This document shows positions 1-6,004 of a stretch of 6,849 bases of DNA, piece by piece. The position numbers and the translations under genes are program-made. Below the pieces are notes generated by a model, which saw only the letters and a program-made list of their open reading frames with translations, had not been told where the DNA came from and ran no database searches. This DNA comes from Pirellulales bacterium (GTDB taxonomy: Bacteria > Planctomycetota > Planctomycetia > Pirellulales > Thermoguttaceae), in assembly GCA_030617125.1 (NCBI GenBank), contig JAUWWA010000091.1, positions 1 through 6,849 of the forward strand. Direction: 5' to 3'. Position 1 is the first letter of the stretch, and every line of letters starts with the position of its first letter.

Positions 1-51
1 CCCGTCGCGAACGCCAAGGCCCTGATCGACACCTTTGTCCATCAAGGATAA
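1..51 (+). CDS. C-terminal end of an unidentified protein (partial)
   Basis: An open frame enters from the left edge and ends with TAA at 49-51, giving 16 codons that read PVANAKALIDTFVHQG. Twelve of the 16 third positions are G or C, which fits coding sequence in this GC-rich genome. The fragment is too short to assign a family. The sequence after the stop looks non-coding or decayed, so this is probably the last gene of a unit lying to the left. No signal or domain can be seen. It could also be a chance open stretch, since any short window edge offers one. Confidence 0.4.
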   Translation, partial: PVANAKALIDTFVHQG

Positions 52-121
52 CACACGCGACCGACGCACTTGGAAAGGCTCGCAAGGGGGCGGCTGGAGG
101 GGGGAAAAACAGGCCGCCTGA

Positions 122-250
122 CGGTGCGATTTCGCCCTGCTGCAGATCGCCCAGCAACATTTGCGGACGCCCTGTTTGGGCGTCGAGGAGATGAGGGCAT
201 GGTTGCGAAGGGAAGGCAAGCCGGTCAACCCGAAGCGGATTCTCCGGCGT
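122..250 (+). pseudogene. IS3-family transposase (OrfB) fragment, decayed
   Basis: Between a TGA at 119-121 and about 250, the frame beginning at 122 reads through LLQIAQQHLRTPCLGVEEMR and then AWLRREGKPVNPKRILR. This matches the layout of the HTH_21 region near the start of IS3-family OrfB transposases: an R-T-P-x-x-G-x-x-x-M stretch, then a W-L-R-R-x-G helix, then V-N-x-K-R. In a complete OrfB this block is followed by an integrase core with a DDE triad, and none of that is visible here. Similarity stops abruptly near 245-250. A GVKAAY in another frame at 246-263 could be the family's usual G-L-x-A-I-Y after a small deletion and frameshift, but that is weak. No terminal inverted repeats or orfA were found. 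I infer a relic of an old insertion. Confidence 0.55.
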
Positions 251-533
251 GAAGGCAGCATATCTTCTTGCCCACCAGGAGCAATCCCGCCTTTACGGCC
301 CCTGCGTTCCGCCCCGCAACTGGGCGCTGAACAAAACCTCCTCCTGGCTGAATCTCTACCTCGACCGCGACTACCACGCCAATACACCGACATGCTGCCC
401 GCATCTGCCGTAGCCGCAAGCCCCTCCCCATTTTTTGGACCACGACACCGAGTCGTGCTACCGTTTCCACGTCCACACGTCCGCTCCGCCGCGCAAAGAG
501 GGCGAACGAGACTCGTACTCGAGCCGGGTTGTG
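249..533 (+). pseudogene. Possible relic coding segment of unknown function, interrupted by an in-frame stop
   Basis: The frame starting with GTG at 249 runs 54 codons to TAG at 411-413. The same frame then continues open to a TGA at 531-533. The first part contains a protein-like stretch, with VPPRNWALNKTSSWLNLYLD at its centre and DRDYHANTP after it. The second part contains HFLDHDTESCYRFHVHTSAP. About three quarters of third positions in the first part are G or C, and both halves are rich in W, Y, H, D and R rather than the low-complexity sequence typical of shadow frames. I do not recognise the family. One in-frame stop within a coherent frame suggests a decayed gene. It could instead be two short chance frames, and no ribosome binding site supports the GTG. 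Confidence 0.25.
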
Positions 534-835
534 CTTTGACGGGTGGACAAGTCCGATATGTAACCACCCACGGGTCTCAGAAACACTCTAAGAGATTCCC
601 TCGCTAAACGGCACAGATACGATTGTTGTTCGAGCTGTTCGTGTTGTCAAGGCGCTGAGCACAGGCCAGGGCCGAACGGCTTCGCCGGAGTCGCTCCGGC
701 GGCGGGCGTGGTCGGAGGTAAGGGAAATGGTCGAAGGCCAAAGCCGGTGCTCCGCGCGCTCACGTGGTCGTCGAGGAACAACTGCCGATAACTCTCGTGC
801 GCCGGTTGGGCTTCATTTGCCTTGCGCACGGCCGG
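534..835. other. Gene-poor stretch with no supported gene
   Basis: No frame here looks like a complete gene. On the minus strand, the 60 codons directly after the stop of the discoidin-like gene stay open (829 down to 647, after two further codons) and contain RQLFLDDHV at about 790-765. A perfect 8-bp hairpin lies at 683-701. A GGGTGG at 541-546 pairs with CCACCC at 564-569 across a 17-base loop, which is weak. A minus-strand TTGACA at 650-645 has only a poor AACAAT at the right distance, so no promoter is called. Confidence 0.5.
683..701. other. Perfect stem-loop (8-bp stem, 3-base loop)
   Basis: CGCCGGAG at 683-690, TCG, then CTCCGGCG at 694-701 form a perfect GC-rich hairpin. It lies about 135 bases past the stop of the leftward discoidin-like gene. 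Neither side carries a run of T, so it is not a standard intrinsic terminator. It could still slow RNA decay or be part of a dispersed repeat. Confidence 0.5.
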
Positions 836-1744
836 TCACTCGTCGGCTGGCCTTTCCGGTGGCGGTATCGTGTCGAAGACCAATATCGGGCCGATGCCGA
901 CGACGGCATTCGGGGCCGTGCCGAAGTTGCGGATGCCCGACAAGCGGATATACCGCGTCTTCGTGCCGCCAAGATTGATGACCCAGTCCGGCGGGCGGTC
1001 TTCAATTTGTCCGGGCGCCACTTGGGTAAACGTCCCGTGGTTGACATCGTACGTGATGCCGCTGGGCGTGCCCACGGGCTTGCCGTTGACGAGCCCCGCT
1101 CCGGGATCCGTCGAGACAGTCTCAAGCTTGAAGCTCGATGTTGCCCGGTTAATCTCCGGTCCATCGTTGAAGTTCCAGATCCAGAGCTGCTGGAGTCGCG
1201 CGAAACGGGGAAGCTCAATCTCAATCCATTGGCCTGAGTTTTCGCCGGGAGCGCTCAACCACATTGACCGGGGCTTCATGCTTGAATGCTTCGGGTATTG
1301 GGGCGTGTCGGGGGCATCGGGCCTCCAATCCCAAAACAGGGGATAACTGGCCACCAACATGCTGTTGCCTGTCCCGGCGCCACCGTTGTTGAGTGCCGGA
1401 GTCGACACGGGGATCGGCTCCCGCATCGTCCTCCCGAAGTGCCCGATCAAACCGATGCCTCCTTGCGCATTGGCGGTGGCATACGTGACGTTGATTCTTC
1501 CCATCGTAACGTACCCGATCAGACCGATGCCCGCCTGGTTGGCCGGGTCGCCGCTTTCTCCGGTGGCCACATCGAACGTGGCCGCATGATCGACAGCAGC
1601 CCTTTCCACCAACCAATCGGGACCCTCGCCTATAGCAGACGACGAGTTGGCGTCGACGGGCGTGAGGATGACTGCCATGGCGGATGAGGCGGGCAGCCCC
1701 AACAGAAGCGACAAGGCGACCAGCAAAACAACGTAGCGTCTCAT
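836..1744 (-). CDS. Secreted protein with a likely F5/8 type C (discoidin-like) domain
   Basis: The product is 302 residues. ATG at 1744 is chosen over an upstream in-frame start because it begins a typical Sec signal peptide: MRR, then a hydrophobic run to about residue 20, then an ASSAMA-V cleavage site near residue 24. An AAAGGA ribosome site also sits 7 bases before it (1757-1752). Residues 71-101 carry two copies of GIGLIG (72-77 and 96-101). Residues about 163-291 look like a discoidin/galactose-binding jelly-roll: MWLS, GQWIEIELPRF (171-181), LQQLWIWNFND (184-194), SFKLETVSTD (204-213), and a closing strand TRYIRLSGIRNFG (263-275). In this family such a domain binds carbohydrate or cell surfaces; the ligand here is unknown. 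No catalytic domain or PEP-CTERM anchor is present, so the protein is probably free outside the cytoplasm. The fold call is from motif layout and needs a profile match. The gene appears to be transcribed alone. Confidence 0.8.
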   Translation of the reverse strand: MRRYVVLLVALSLLLGLPASSAMAVILTPVDANSSSAIGEGPDWLVERAAVDHAATFDVATGESGDPANQAGIGLIGYVTMGRINVTYATANAQGGIGLIGHFGRTMREPIPVSTPALNNGGAGTGNSMLVASYPLFWDWRPDAPDTPQYPKHSSMKPRSMWLSAPGENSGQWIEIELPRFARLQQLWIWNFNDGPEINRATSSFKLETVSTDPGAGLVNGKPVGTPSGITYDVNHGTFTQVAPGQIEDRPPDWVINLGGTKTRYIRLSGIRNFGTAPNAVVGIGPILVFDTIPPPERPADE

Positions 1745-1914
1745 GATTTGGTCCTTTCGACTTTCAGAGTCACCTGATAACACCGCAGAGTCCTGGCGAC
1801 GACCACCCAGCACCACCGGCCATTCGTGTGATCACGTGGCCATCCGGGAACAACTGTCGTGGCCGTTCAGTGTCCGGCCCACGCCGAACAACCAGCCCAA
1901 GCGGCACAACCTCG

Positions 1915-1942
1915 ATTATACTTGCCGCCGCGGTGGAATCAA
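1915..1942 (-). promoter_or_regulatory. Promoter for the discoidin-like gene (-35 TTGATT, -10 TATAAT)
   Basis: On the minus strand, TTGATT (1942-1937) is followed after 16 bases by a perfect TATAAT (1920-1915). Transcription would begin near 1908, leaving a leader of about 160 bases before the ATG at 1744. The leader contains an 8-bp palindrome, GTGATCAC, at 1828-1835. No riboswitch fold is recognised. The spacer is one base shorter than ideal. Confidence 0.55.
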
Positions 1943-1959
1943 GGGAATGGCAGAACGTG

Positions 1960-2013
1960 TAACACAGGCTTCCAGCCTGTGGCTGGATAACACGGGCAAG
2001 ATGGCTGTGCTAC
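1960..2013. repeat. Tandem pair of related hairpins (likely dispersed intergenic repeat)
   Basis: Two units start with TAACAC 28 bases apart (1960 and 1988). Unit 1 is CACAGGC (1963-1969), loop TTCCA, GCCTGTG (1975-1981), a perfect 7-bp stem. Unit 2 is CACGGGC (1991-1997), loop AAGAT, GGCTGTG (2003-2009), the same shape with one mismatch and one G-T pair. The stems are alike while the 5-base loops differ. It lies 25-80 bases past the stop of the NIPSNAP gene and just upstream of the next promoter, so it may mark the 3' end of that transcript. There is no T-run. From memory, similar CAGGCTTCCAGCCTG / CAAGATGGCTGTG pairs are scattered in planctomycete genomes; I cannot verify that here. Confidence 0.6.
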
Positions 2014-2038
2014 ATGATTGGCCTATGAACGATCCGGG

Positions 2039-2821
2039 CTAAATCTGCGAACCCTTCGCCGGTCGTAGGAATATGTTCGTGATGTTGGAAACCGTGTCGT
2101 TGTACGCGGGATCCTTCTTCAATTTCAGCCAGCCGGGGGCGCTGAGAAACCGCTTCCACGCCTTTTCGCCCGACGCCTTGTCGTCGAAACCCAGCATGTA
2201 CGTCAGGTTGGGCAACTTTGAGCCGACCAGCGACTCGCCGAAGAAGACGGGCGTCAGGCCGGTTTCGCGGAAGATGGCGATCTCACCGCCGGCGTTGAAC
2301 ATCTCGACTTTCTTCTTCGCCCGCTCGATGTTGTGACTCTCGTACGTGCGAAGCTGAAACACGCGAGTGGCTTTCTTCGAAGGCGTCTCCAGCTTCGGGA
2401 AATCGTCGAAGGCCAGCAGCAGTGAGCTTTCGATGCGCTGGTACGCCGGGTCGGACTTCGGTGAGTTGAGCACGTCCGCGCCGGCGGCGAGGAAATCCTC
2501 ATCGGTCATCAACCGAGCGGTGACCGTGGCGACCGACTCGAGCGACTTGTGCGGCAGCAGCACGTAGAGGTTCGGGCTGTCCTCCTCGAGCAACTCGAAC
2601 ACGCCGACCGGGGCGATCCCTAGCCGGTTCCACGCCGGGACGGCCGCCTCGGCAAGGAAACTCCCCAACAGCTTTCGCTTCTCGGCCGAAGCGATCCGGT
2701 AAAGCCGCAATTCGTAGTATTCCTTGTTCGAGGCCTTGCAGGAATCCTCGACCGCGGCGATCTTGCCCAGCGGCGCCATGCCGACAAGGCACGAGGCGGC
2801 GATGAAGTCTCGTCGTTTCAT
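2039..2821 (-). CDS. Tat-exported NIPSNAP-family protein
   Basis: The product is 260 residues. ATG at 2821 is preferred to an upstream in-frame ATG because it opens a twin-arginine signal (KRRDFIAAS, residues 2-10, then a hydrophobic stretch to about 23) and has GAGGAG 8 bases before it (2835-2830). Two similar alpha/beta (ferredoxin-like, dimeric barrel) units follow. The first, about 35-138, has YYELRLYRI (35-43) and PNLYVLLPHKS (83-93). The second, about 153-255, has RVFQLRTYES (153-162), PNLTYMLGFDD (204-214), and AWKRFLSAPGW (221-231) followed by LKLKKDPAYNDT. This PNL-Y-L then A-W-x-x-F then W pattern is characteristic of NIPSNAP. Family members have no agreed reaction. Bacterial ones are mostly uncharacterised, and export in folded form by Tat would fit a protein with a cofactor or bound ligand, but none is evident. 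It is divergent from the ureohydrolase gene. Confidence 0.88.
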   Translation of the reverse strand: MKRRDFIAASCLVGMAPLGKIAAVEDSCKASNKEYYELRLYRIASAEKRKLLGSFLAEAAVPAWNRLGIAPVGVFELLEEDSPNLYVLLPHKSLESVATVTARLMTDEDFLAAGADVLNSPKSDPAYQRIESSLLLAFDDFPKLETPSKKATRVFQLRTYESHNIERAKKKVEMFNAGGEIAIFRETGLTPVFFGESLVGSKLPNLTYMLGFDDKASGEKAWKRFLSAPGWLKLKKDPAYNDTVSNITNIFLRPAKGSQI

Positions 2822-2875
2822 GGGGAAATCTCCTCTTCGGGCTGCGGGAAATGAAAGATGGTGAATTTCGCCACC

Positions 2876-2904
2876 AGTGTACCACGGCGGACGCGGCAAT
2901 GCAA
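2876..2904 (-). promoter_or_regulatory. Candidate promoter for the NIPSNAP gene (TTGCAT / extended -10 TGGTACACT)
   Basis: On the minus strand TTGCAT (2904-2899) is followed after 17 bases by TACACT (2881-2876). A TG one base before the -10 makes it an extended -10 element, which offsets the weak -35. Predicted start is near 2869, about 48 bases before the ATG. Confidence 0.45.
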
Positions 2905-2950
2905 AAACCCCTCAGAAAGCCGTGATCACCGGTCGCGGCTTCGCGGCGCT

Positions 2951-2980
2951 TTGACAATGGCGATCCTGCCAGGGTAGCAT
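2951..2980 (+). promoter_or_regulatory. Candidate promoter for the ureohydrolase gene (TTGACA, TAGCAT)
   Basis: A perfect TTGACA (2951-2956) precedes TAGCAT (2975-2980) with an 18-base spacer. Start would be near 2987, about 100 bases ahead of the chosen ATG at 3088. It is back to back with the leftward promoter at 2876-2904; about 46 bases separate the two -35 boxes. That gap holds the palindrome GTGATCAC (2922-2929). Confidence 0.5.
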
Positions 2981-3087
2981 AGGCTTTTTCCTTGTGGAGT
3001 TCCTGCGTTTTGAACCCTTGCGATGGGGAAAACGCCGCCTCCCTTTTTCTGACACGCTGCCGGAATACCGCCAAAGACGAATCGAAC

Positions 3088-3978
3088 ATGGCTTCACGCG
3101 ATTGCAGGCCGTTTCTCGACCTTCCGCCCTGCCCCGTGGAGGCGGCCGACGCCGTCATCCTCCCCCTGCCGCTGGAGAAGACGATTTCTTACGGTGGGGG
3201 TACCGTTCGGGCGCCCGAGGCGATTCTCGAGGCGAGCCGCCAGATCGAGCTATTCGACGAGGAAACACTCGTCGACTTTGCCGGCTCGCCCAAGCTCCAC
3301 ACCATGTCGCTGCTGGGCGACGAAGGTTCCCTGGAGAACTACTTGGCCGCGATCGGCCGGTGCGTCGCACCGCTTCGCGACAAGTTCGTGCTGGCCGTCG
3401 GCGGAGAACATACGATTACTTGCGGCATGGTGAGCGGGCTGATCGACGACCCGACCGAACTGACCATCGTGCAGATCGACGCCCACGCCGATCTGATCGA
3501 CGAACTCGATGGGCGGTGGCTGTCGCACGGCACCGTGATGCGACGGCTTTGGGAGCGGGGATGCCGGCTCGTGCAGATCGGCGTGCGGAGCCTCTCCCGC
3601 TCGGAATACGATCTGGCCGCGGCCGACGAGCGGATCGTCACCTTCTACGCGCACCAGTTGACCCCGCGCTGGGAAGAGCTGCTCGCTGTGCTGGGTAGTC
3701 TGCGGGGAAGCGTGTATCTGAGCGTCGACGTGGACGGGCTGGACCCGGCGGTGATTCCCAGCACGGGCACTCCGCAGCCCGGCGGACTCTCGTGGGGGCA
3801 AACAATGCAGATCGTCCGCACTGTTGCGACAAACTCCACGTGCCGGCTGATCGGGGCCGACATCGTCGAGTTCGTGCCCTCGCTCCGTCCCCCCGGCTGC
3901 GACCTGACCGCTGCCCGGCTGGTGATGAAAATCTTGGCCTTCTGGACCGTGGGGCGCTCGATACGGCTGTCCGACTGA
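3088..3978 (+). CDS. speB: Ureohydrolase, probably agmatinase
   Basis: The product is 296 residues, the normal length for the arginase/agmatinase/formimidoylglutamase family. All manganese-binding positions are present: GGEH (H108), DAHAD (D131, H133, D135) and SVDVDGLDP (D214, D216). SHGT at 146-149, GTPQPGG (227-233) and GADIVEF (257-262, E261) are also in the expected order. Agmatinase splits agmatine into putrescine and urea in the cytoplasm; the close spacing of SHGT after DAHAD is like SpeB rather than arginase. Formimidoylglutamase or guanidinobutyrase activity cannot be excluded, and no polyamine genes are adjacent. ATG at 3088 is chosen because the following ASRDCRPFLDLPP resembles the family's start; the 32 codons back to a TTG at 2992 do not. 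There is no clear ribosome site before either start, so the start is less certain than the function class. It converges on the PDZ gene. Confidence 0.9.
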   Translation: MASRDCRPFLDLPPCPVEAADAVILPLPLEKTISYGGGTVRAPEAILEASRQIELFDEETLVDFAGSPKLHTMSLLGDEGSLENYLAAIGRCVAPLRDKFVLAVGGEHTITCGMVSGLIDDPTELTIVQIDAHADLIDELDGRWLSHGTVMRRLWERGCRLVQIGVRSLSRSEYDLAAADERIVTFYAHQLTPRWEELLAVLGSLRGSVYLSVDVDGLDPAVIPSTGTPQPGGLSWGQTMQIVRTVATNSTCRLIGADIVEFVPSLRPPGCDLTAARLVMKILAFWTVGRSIRLSD

Positions 3979-4037
3979 CGCAACGCCGTCTAGCCACCGC
4001 GCTGACGCAGTGTGAGATATGTCCCGCGTGGACGCGA

Positions 4038-4051
4038 GGGCTAAACAGCCC
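4038..4051. other. Small hairpin between convergent genes
   Basis: GGGCT (4038-4042), loop AAAC, AGCCC (4047-4051) form a perfect 5-bp stem in the 111-base gap between the convergent ureohydrolase and PDZ genes. The position suits a shared transcription end, but no T-run follows on either strand, so it is not called as a terminator. Confidence 0.3.
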
Positions 4052-4089
4052 GACATCGAAGACGCCATTGCCCACGAGAGCGGCTCGGA

Positions 4090-5205
4090 CTACACACGAT
4101 CGGGCTCGTCCTTGGGGGGTTTATCCTTCGGCCGCTCGCGCATGCCCTCGATCGACTCGCGAAGCTCCTCGATCCGCCGGTTCATCGCCTCGAACCGCTT
4201 TTTCATGGCCTCGAAGCGTGGTTTCATGTCCTCAAACCGTTGCTCCATGCGGCGCTGAAGCGAATCGAGCGAAGGCACTTTCTTCCACTCGCCGGCGGGC
4301 CCGTCGGGATGCCCCGGCACGGCCCAGTCGGGAACGAAGTCGAACCACGGCACGTCAGCCGGCGCGGGGACCTTGACGGACCAGCGAGCGGGCATCCGGC
4401 CGAGCATCCGCTCGACGTGGCGGCGGACCTTCTTGGGCAGTTCATCCAGTTCATTCTCGGTCACTTTCCATTTCTCGCCCGCCTGCCGGACTTCGATCTT
4501 CGCCGGCTCGGCGCCTTTTCTGGTGATGATGACCGTCATGTTCTCCGGCAAAGGTGGGCGGACGGCGGCGTCGGGCGGCAGGATTGTGCCAGGGTGAAAG
4601 AACCGAAACCGCATCGGGCCACGCCCCGCCCAGCCGGACGGCATCCGCCCAAGCAACTCTAGCAGATTCTGCCCATCGGCGTTGCCGGGTATCGGCACGA
4701 AGTGGTCGGGCCAGACATCTTTCAGACGTTTCTCCGGCGTGACCGTGAGTTTCTCGACCTTCCCGGCGCGGTTCACCTTGAGCGTGAGCTTCACGCCGTT
4801 GGCGGCGTCGATCGCGTCGATGAGGTCCCGGATGCTCCCAAGCGGCTTCTTGCCCGCTCTGAGCAGCACGTCGCCGCGCTCGATGCCTGCCTTGGCGGCC
4901 GGACTGTCGGGAACAATCTCGATCACCAAAATACCTTCTCCCTCGGGCAACTCGCGTTTTGCACGCAGCGCACCGGGCACCGGACGACACGCCAGGCCGA
5001 TCCAATAGTCACTCGGCGTGATCGGGTCCGCCGGCTCGACTTCGACCTGGACCGGCCCACCCGAGGTGTCTTTGGCATTAGCGTGCACCTCGACTTTTAG
5101 CGGCCCGACTTGGAACTTGCGAACCTCGGCCTTGTCGTCTGCTTGGGCGACCGCGGCCCATGGCAGCATCACGGCGATGCCGCATATCCAAAGACTTCGT
5201 AACAT
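4090..5205 (-). CDS. Exported PDZ-domain protein with a C-terminal heptad coiled coil
   Basis: The product is 371 residues. ATG at 5205 has AAAGGAG 7 bases upstream (5219-5213) and starts a signal peptide (hydrophobic residues 5-20, likely cleavage after AVAQA near 22). An earlier in-frame start at 5232 lacks these. A PDZ domain spans about 66-158: YWIGLACRPV as the carboxylate-binding loop region, GILVIEIVPDSPAAKAGI (91-108), GDVLLRAGKKPL, and VKLTLKVNRAGK. Residues 160-312 are unassigned and rich in proline and tryptophan. Residues 320-360 form six regular heptads with M or L at the first position (320, 327, 334, 341, 348, 355), usually F or I at the fifth, followed by a charged KDKPPKDEPDRV tail. 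No serine-protease triad is visible, so this is a binding or scaffold protein, not a DegP-type enzyme. It lies 46 bases after the anti-sigma gene and probably shares its transcript, suggesting a role in sensing or envelope care. Confidence 0.85.
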   Translation of the reverse strand: MLRSLWICGIAVMLPWAAVAQADDKAEVRKFQVGPLKVEVHANAKDTSGGPVQVEVEPADPITPSDYWIGLACRPVPGALRAKRELPEGEGILVIEIVPDSPAAKAGIERGDVLLRAGKKPLGSIRDLIDAIDAANGVKLTLKVNRAGKVEKLTVTPEKRLKDVWPDHFVPIPGNADGQNLLELLGRMPSGWAGRGPMRFRFFHPGTILPPDAAVRPPLPENMTVIITRKGAEPAKIEVRQAGEKWKVTENELDELPKKVRRHVERMLGRMPARWSVKVPAPADVPWFDFVPDWAVPGHPDGPAGEWKKVPSLDSLQRRMEQRFEDMKPRFEAMKKRFEAMNRRIEELRESIEGMRERPKDKPPKDEPDRV

Positions 5206-5251
5206 CGCAACACTCCTTTCGCGTGAGAGCACTGTTATTGCAGCGTCCGCC

Positions 5252-6004
5252 CTAGAGCGGCGGATTGCCGACGTAATGGACCTCTATCTGATCGACCGGC
5301 ACGACCAGCCGGCGACCGTCTTGCATTTCAAAGGGAACTAACTCACGATGCCGCCGCACCCGGTGGCCCGTCCGCTCAAGCGCCTGGAGTACATCGTCGG
5401 GCATCGCCGCCGGAAAACGCGATAGCCAGGCCTCGTCGAGGCTGTCGCGCTCGATGGCCGGTAACCGGAGCGATCCGACCGGACCTTCCGGGCCGTCCGG
5501 ACCGGTGAGCGTCACCATCTTCCACGCCTCAGAAGGCGCCTCGGGCAGCTTGGGTTCGATGCCTTGCGGCTGGAACGGCGCGCTGACCGGCGGTTCCGTG
5601 GCGCCGCTCTTGGCAATGCTATCGATCGGCGGGCGCGGCGCCGCGGGGCCCGGTCGAAATGCGTCCTGCAACCGCCAGCCCAGCACCAGCGCGATCAGGA
5701 AGCTTGCGGCCACCGCCAGCCACGTGGGCAAGCGATGCAGCAGAAAGGCCTGCCGAGTCGCTGCCGGCGCGGACGCCGCCGTTCTCGCAGTCACTTCCCG
5801 TCCGCCCGACTCGTGGACGACCGAATGCAAGTCCTTGCTCCAACTTTGGGCCTCGATGAACGCCAGCGCGCAACGGCGCCATCCGCCCGGCTCGTCGTCC
5901 AAGCCGGAAAGCAACTCGCGGCGCTGCTCATCGCTCAACTCGTCGTCGACCAGCAGATCGAACTGCCGGTCGTCGTCTTGCAGATTGTCGTCGATTGGGT
6001 TCAT
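5252..6004 (-). CDS. Single-pass membrane anti-sigma-like protein
   Basis: The product is 250 residues. ATG at 6004 overlaps the sigma stop as ATGA (6004-6001) and has GAGG 7 bases before it inside the sigma gene (6015-6012), so the two are probably translationally coupled. The N-terminal 15-60 segment, FDLLVDDELSDEQRRELL then EPGGWRRCALAFIEAQSW, has the helical layout of anti-sigma domains common in planctomycetes. The zinc motif HxxxCxxC is absent; only C45 is present. One membrane helix lies at about 93-112 (PTWLAVAASFLIALVLGWRL). A proline-rich linker follows, with a short collagen-like GPDGPEGPVG (168-177), and then a compact C-terminal unit at 188-246 with VLQALERTGHRVRRHRELVP and RRLVVPVDQIEVHYVG. 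The topology implied is N-in, C-out. I infer that it holds the upstream-encoded sigma factor at the membrane; binding itself is not shown by sequence. Confidence 0.8.
   Translation of the reverse strand: MNPIDDNLQDDDRQFDLLVDDELSDEQRRELLSGLDDEPGGWRRCALAFIEAQSWSKDLHSVVHESGGREVTARTAASAPAATRQAFLLHRLPTWLAVAASFLIALVLGWRLQDAFRPGPAAPRPPIDSIAKSGATEPPVSAPFQPQGIEPKLPEAPSEAWKMVTLTGPDGPEGPVGSLRLPAIERDSLDEAWLSRFPAAMPDDVLQALERTGHRVRRHRELVPFEMQDGRRLVVPVDQIEVHYVGNPPL

Noticed and set aside
225..476. Minus-strand open frame of 83 codons starting with GTG
   Set aside because: It is low-complexity, rich in V, G, R and A, has no ribosome site, and mirrors the more protein-like plus frame at 249-533.
3250..4068. 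Long minus-strand open frame of 272 codons opposite the ureohydrolase
   Set aside because: It is a shadow of a gene with all catalytic motifs on the other strand; its composition is typical of antisense frames in GC-rich DNA.
4451..5005. Minus-strand frame of 184 codons inside the PDZ gene
   Set aside because: It overlaps the PDZ domain in another frame and is an arginine/alanine-rich shadow with no motif.
5475..5504. Collagen-like GPDGPEGPVG coding segment in the anti-sigma-like protein
   Set aside because: Only about three triplets long and inside a proline-rich linker; too short to be a collagen repeat.
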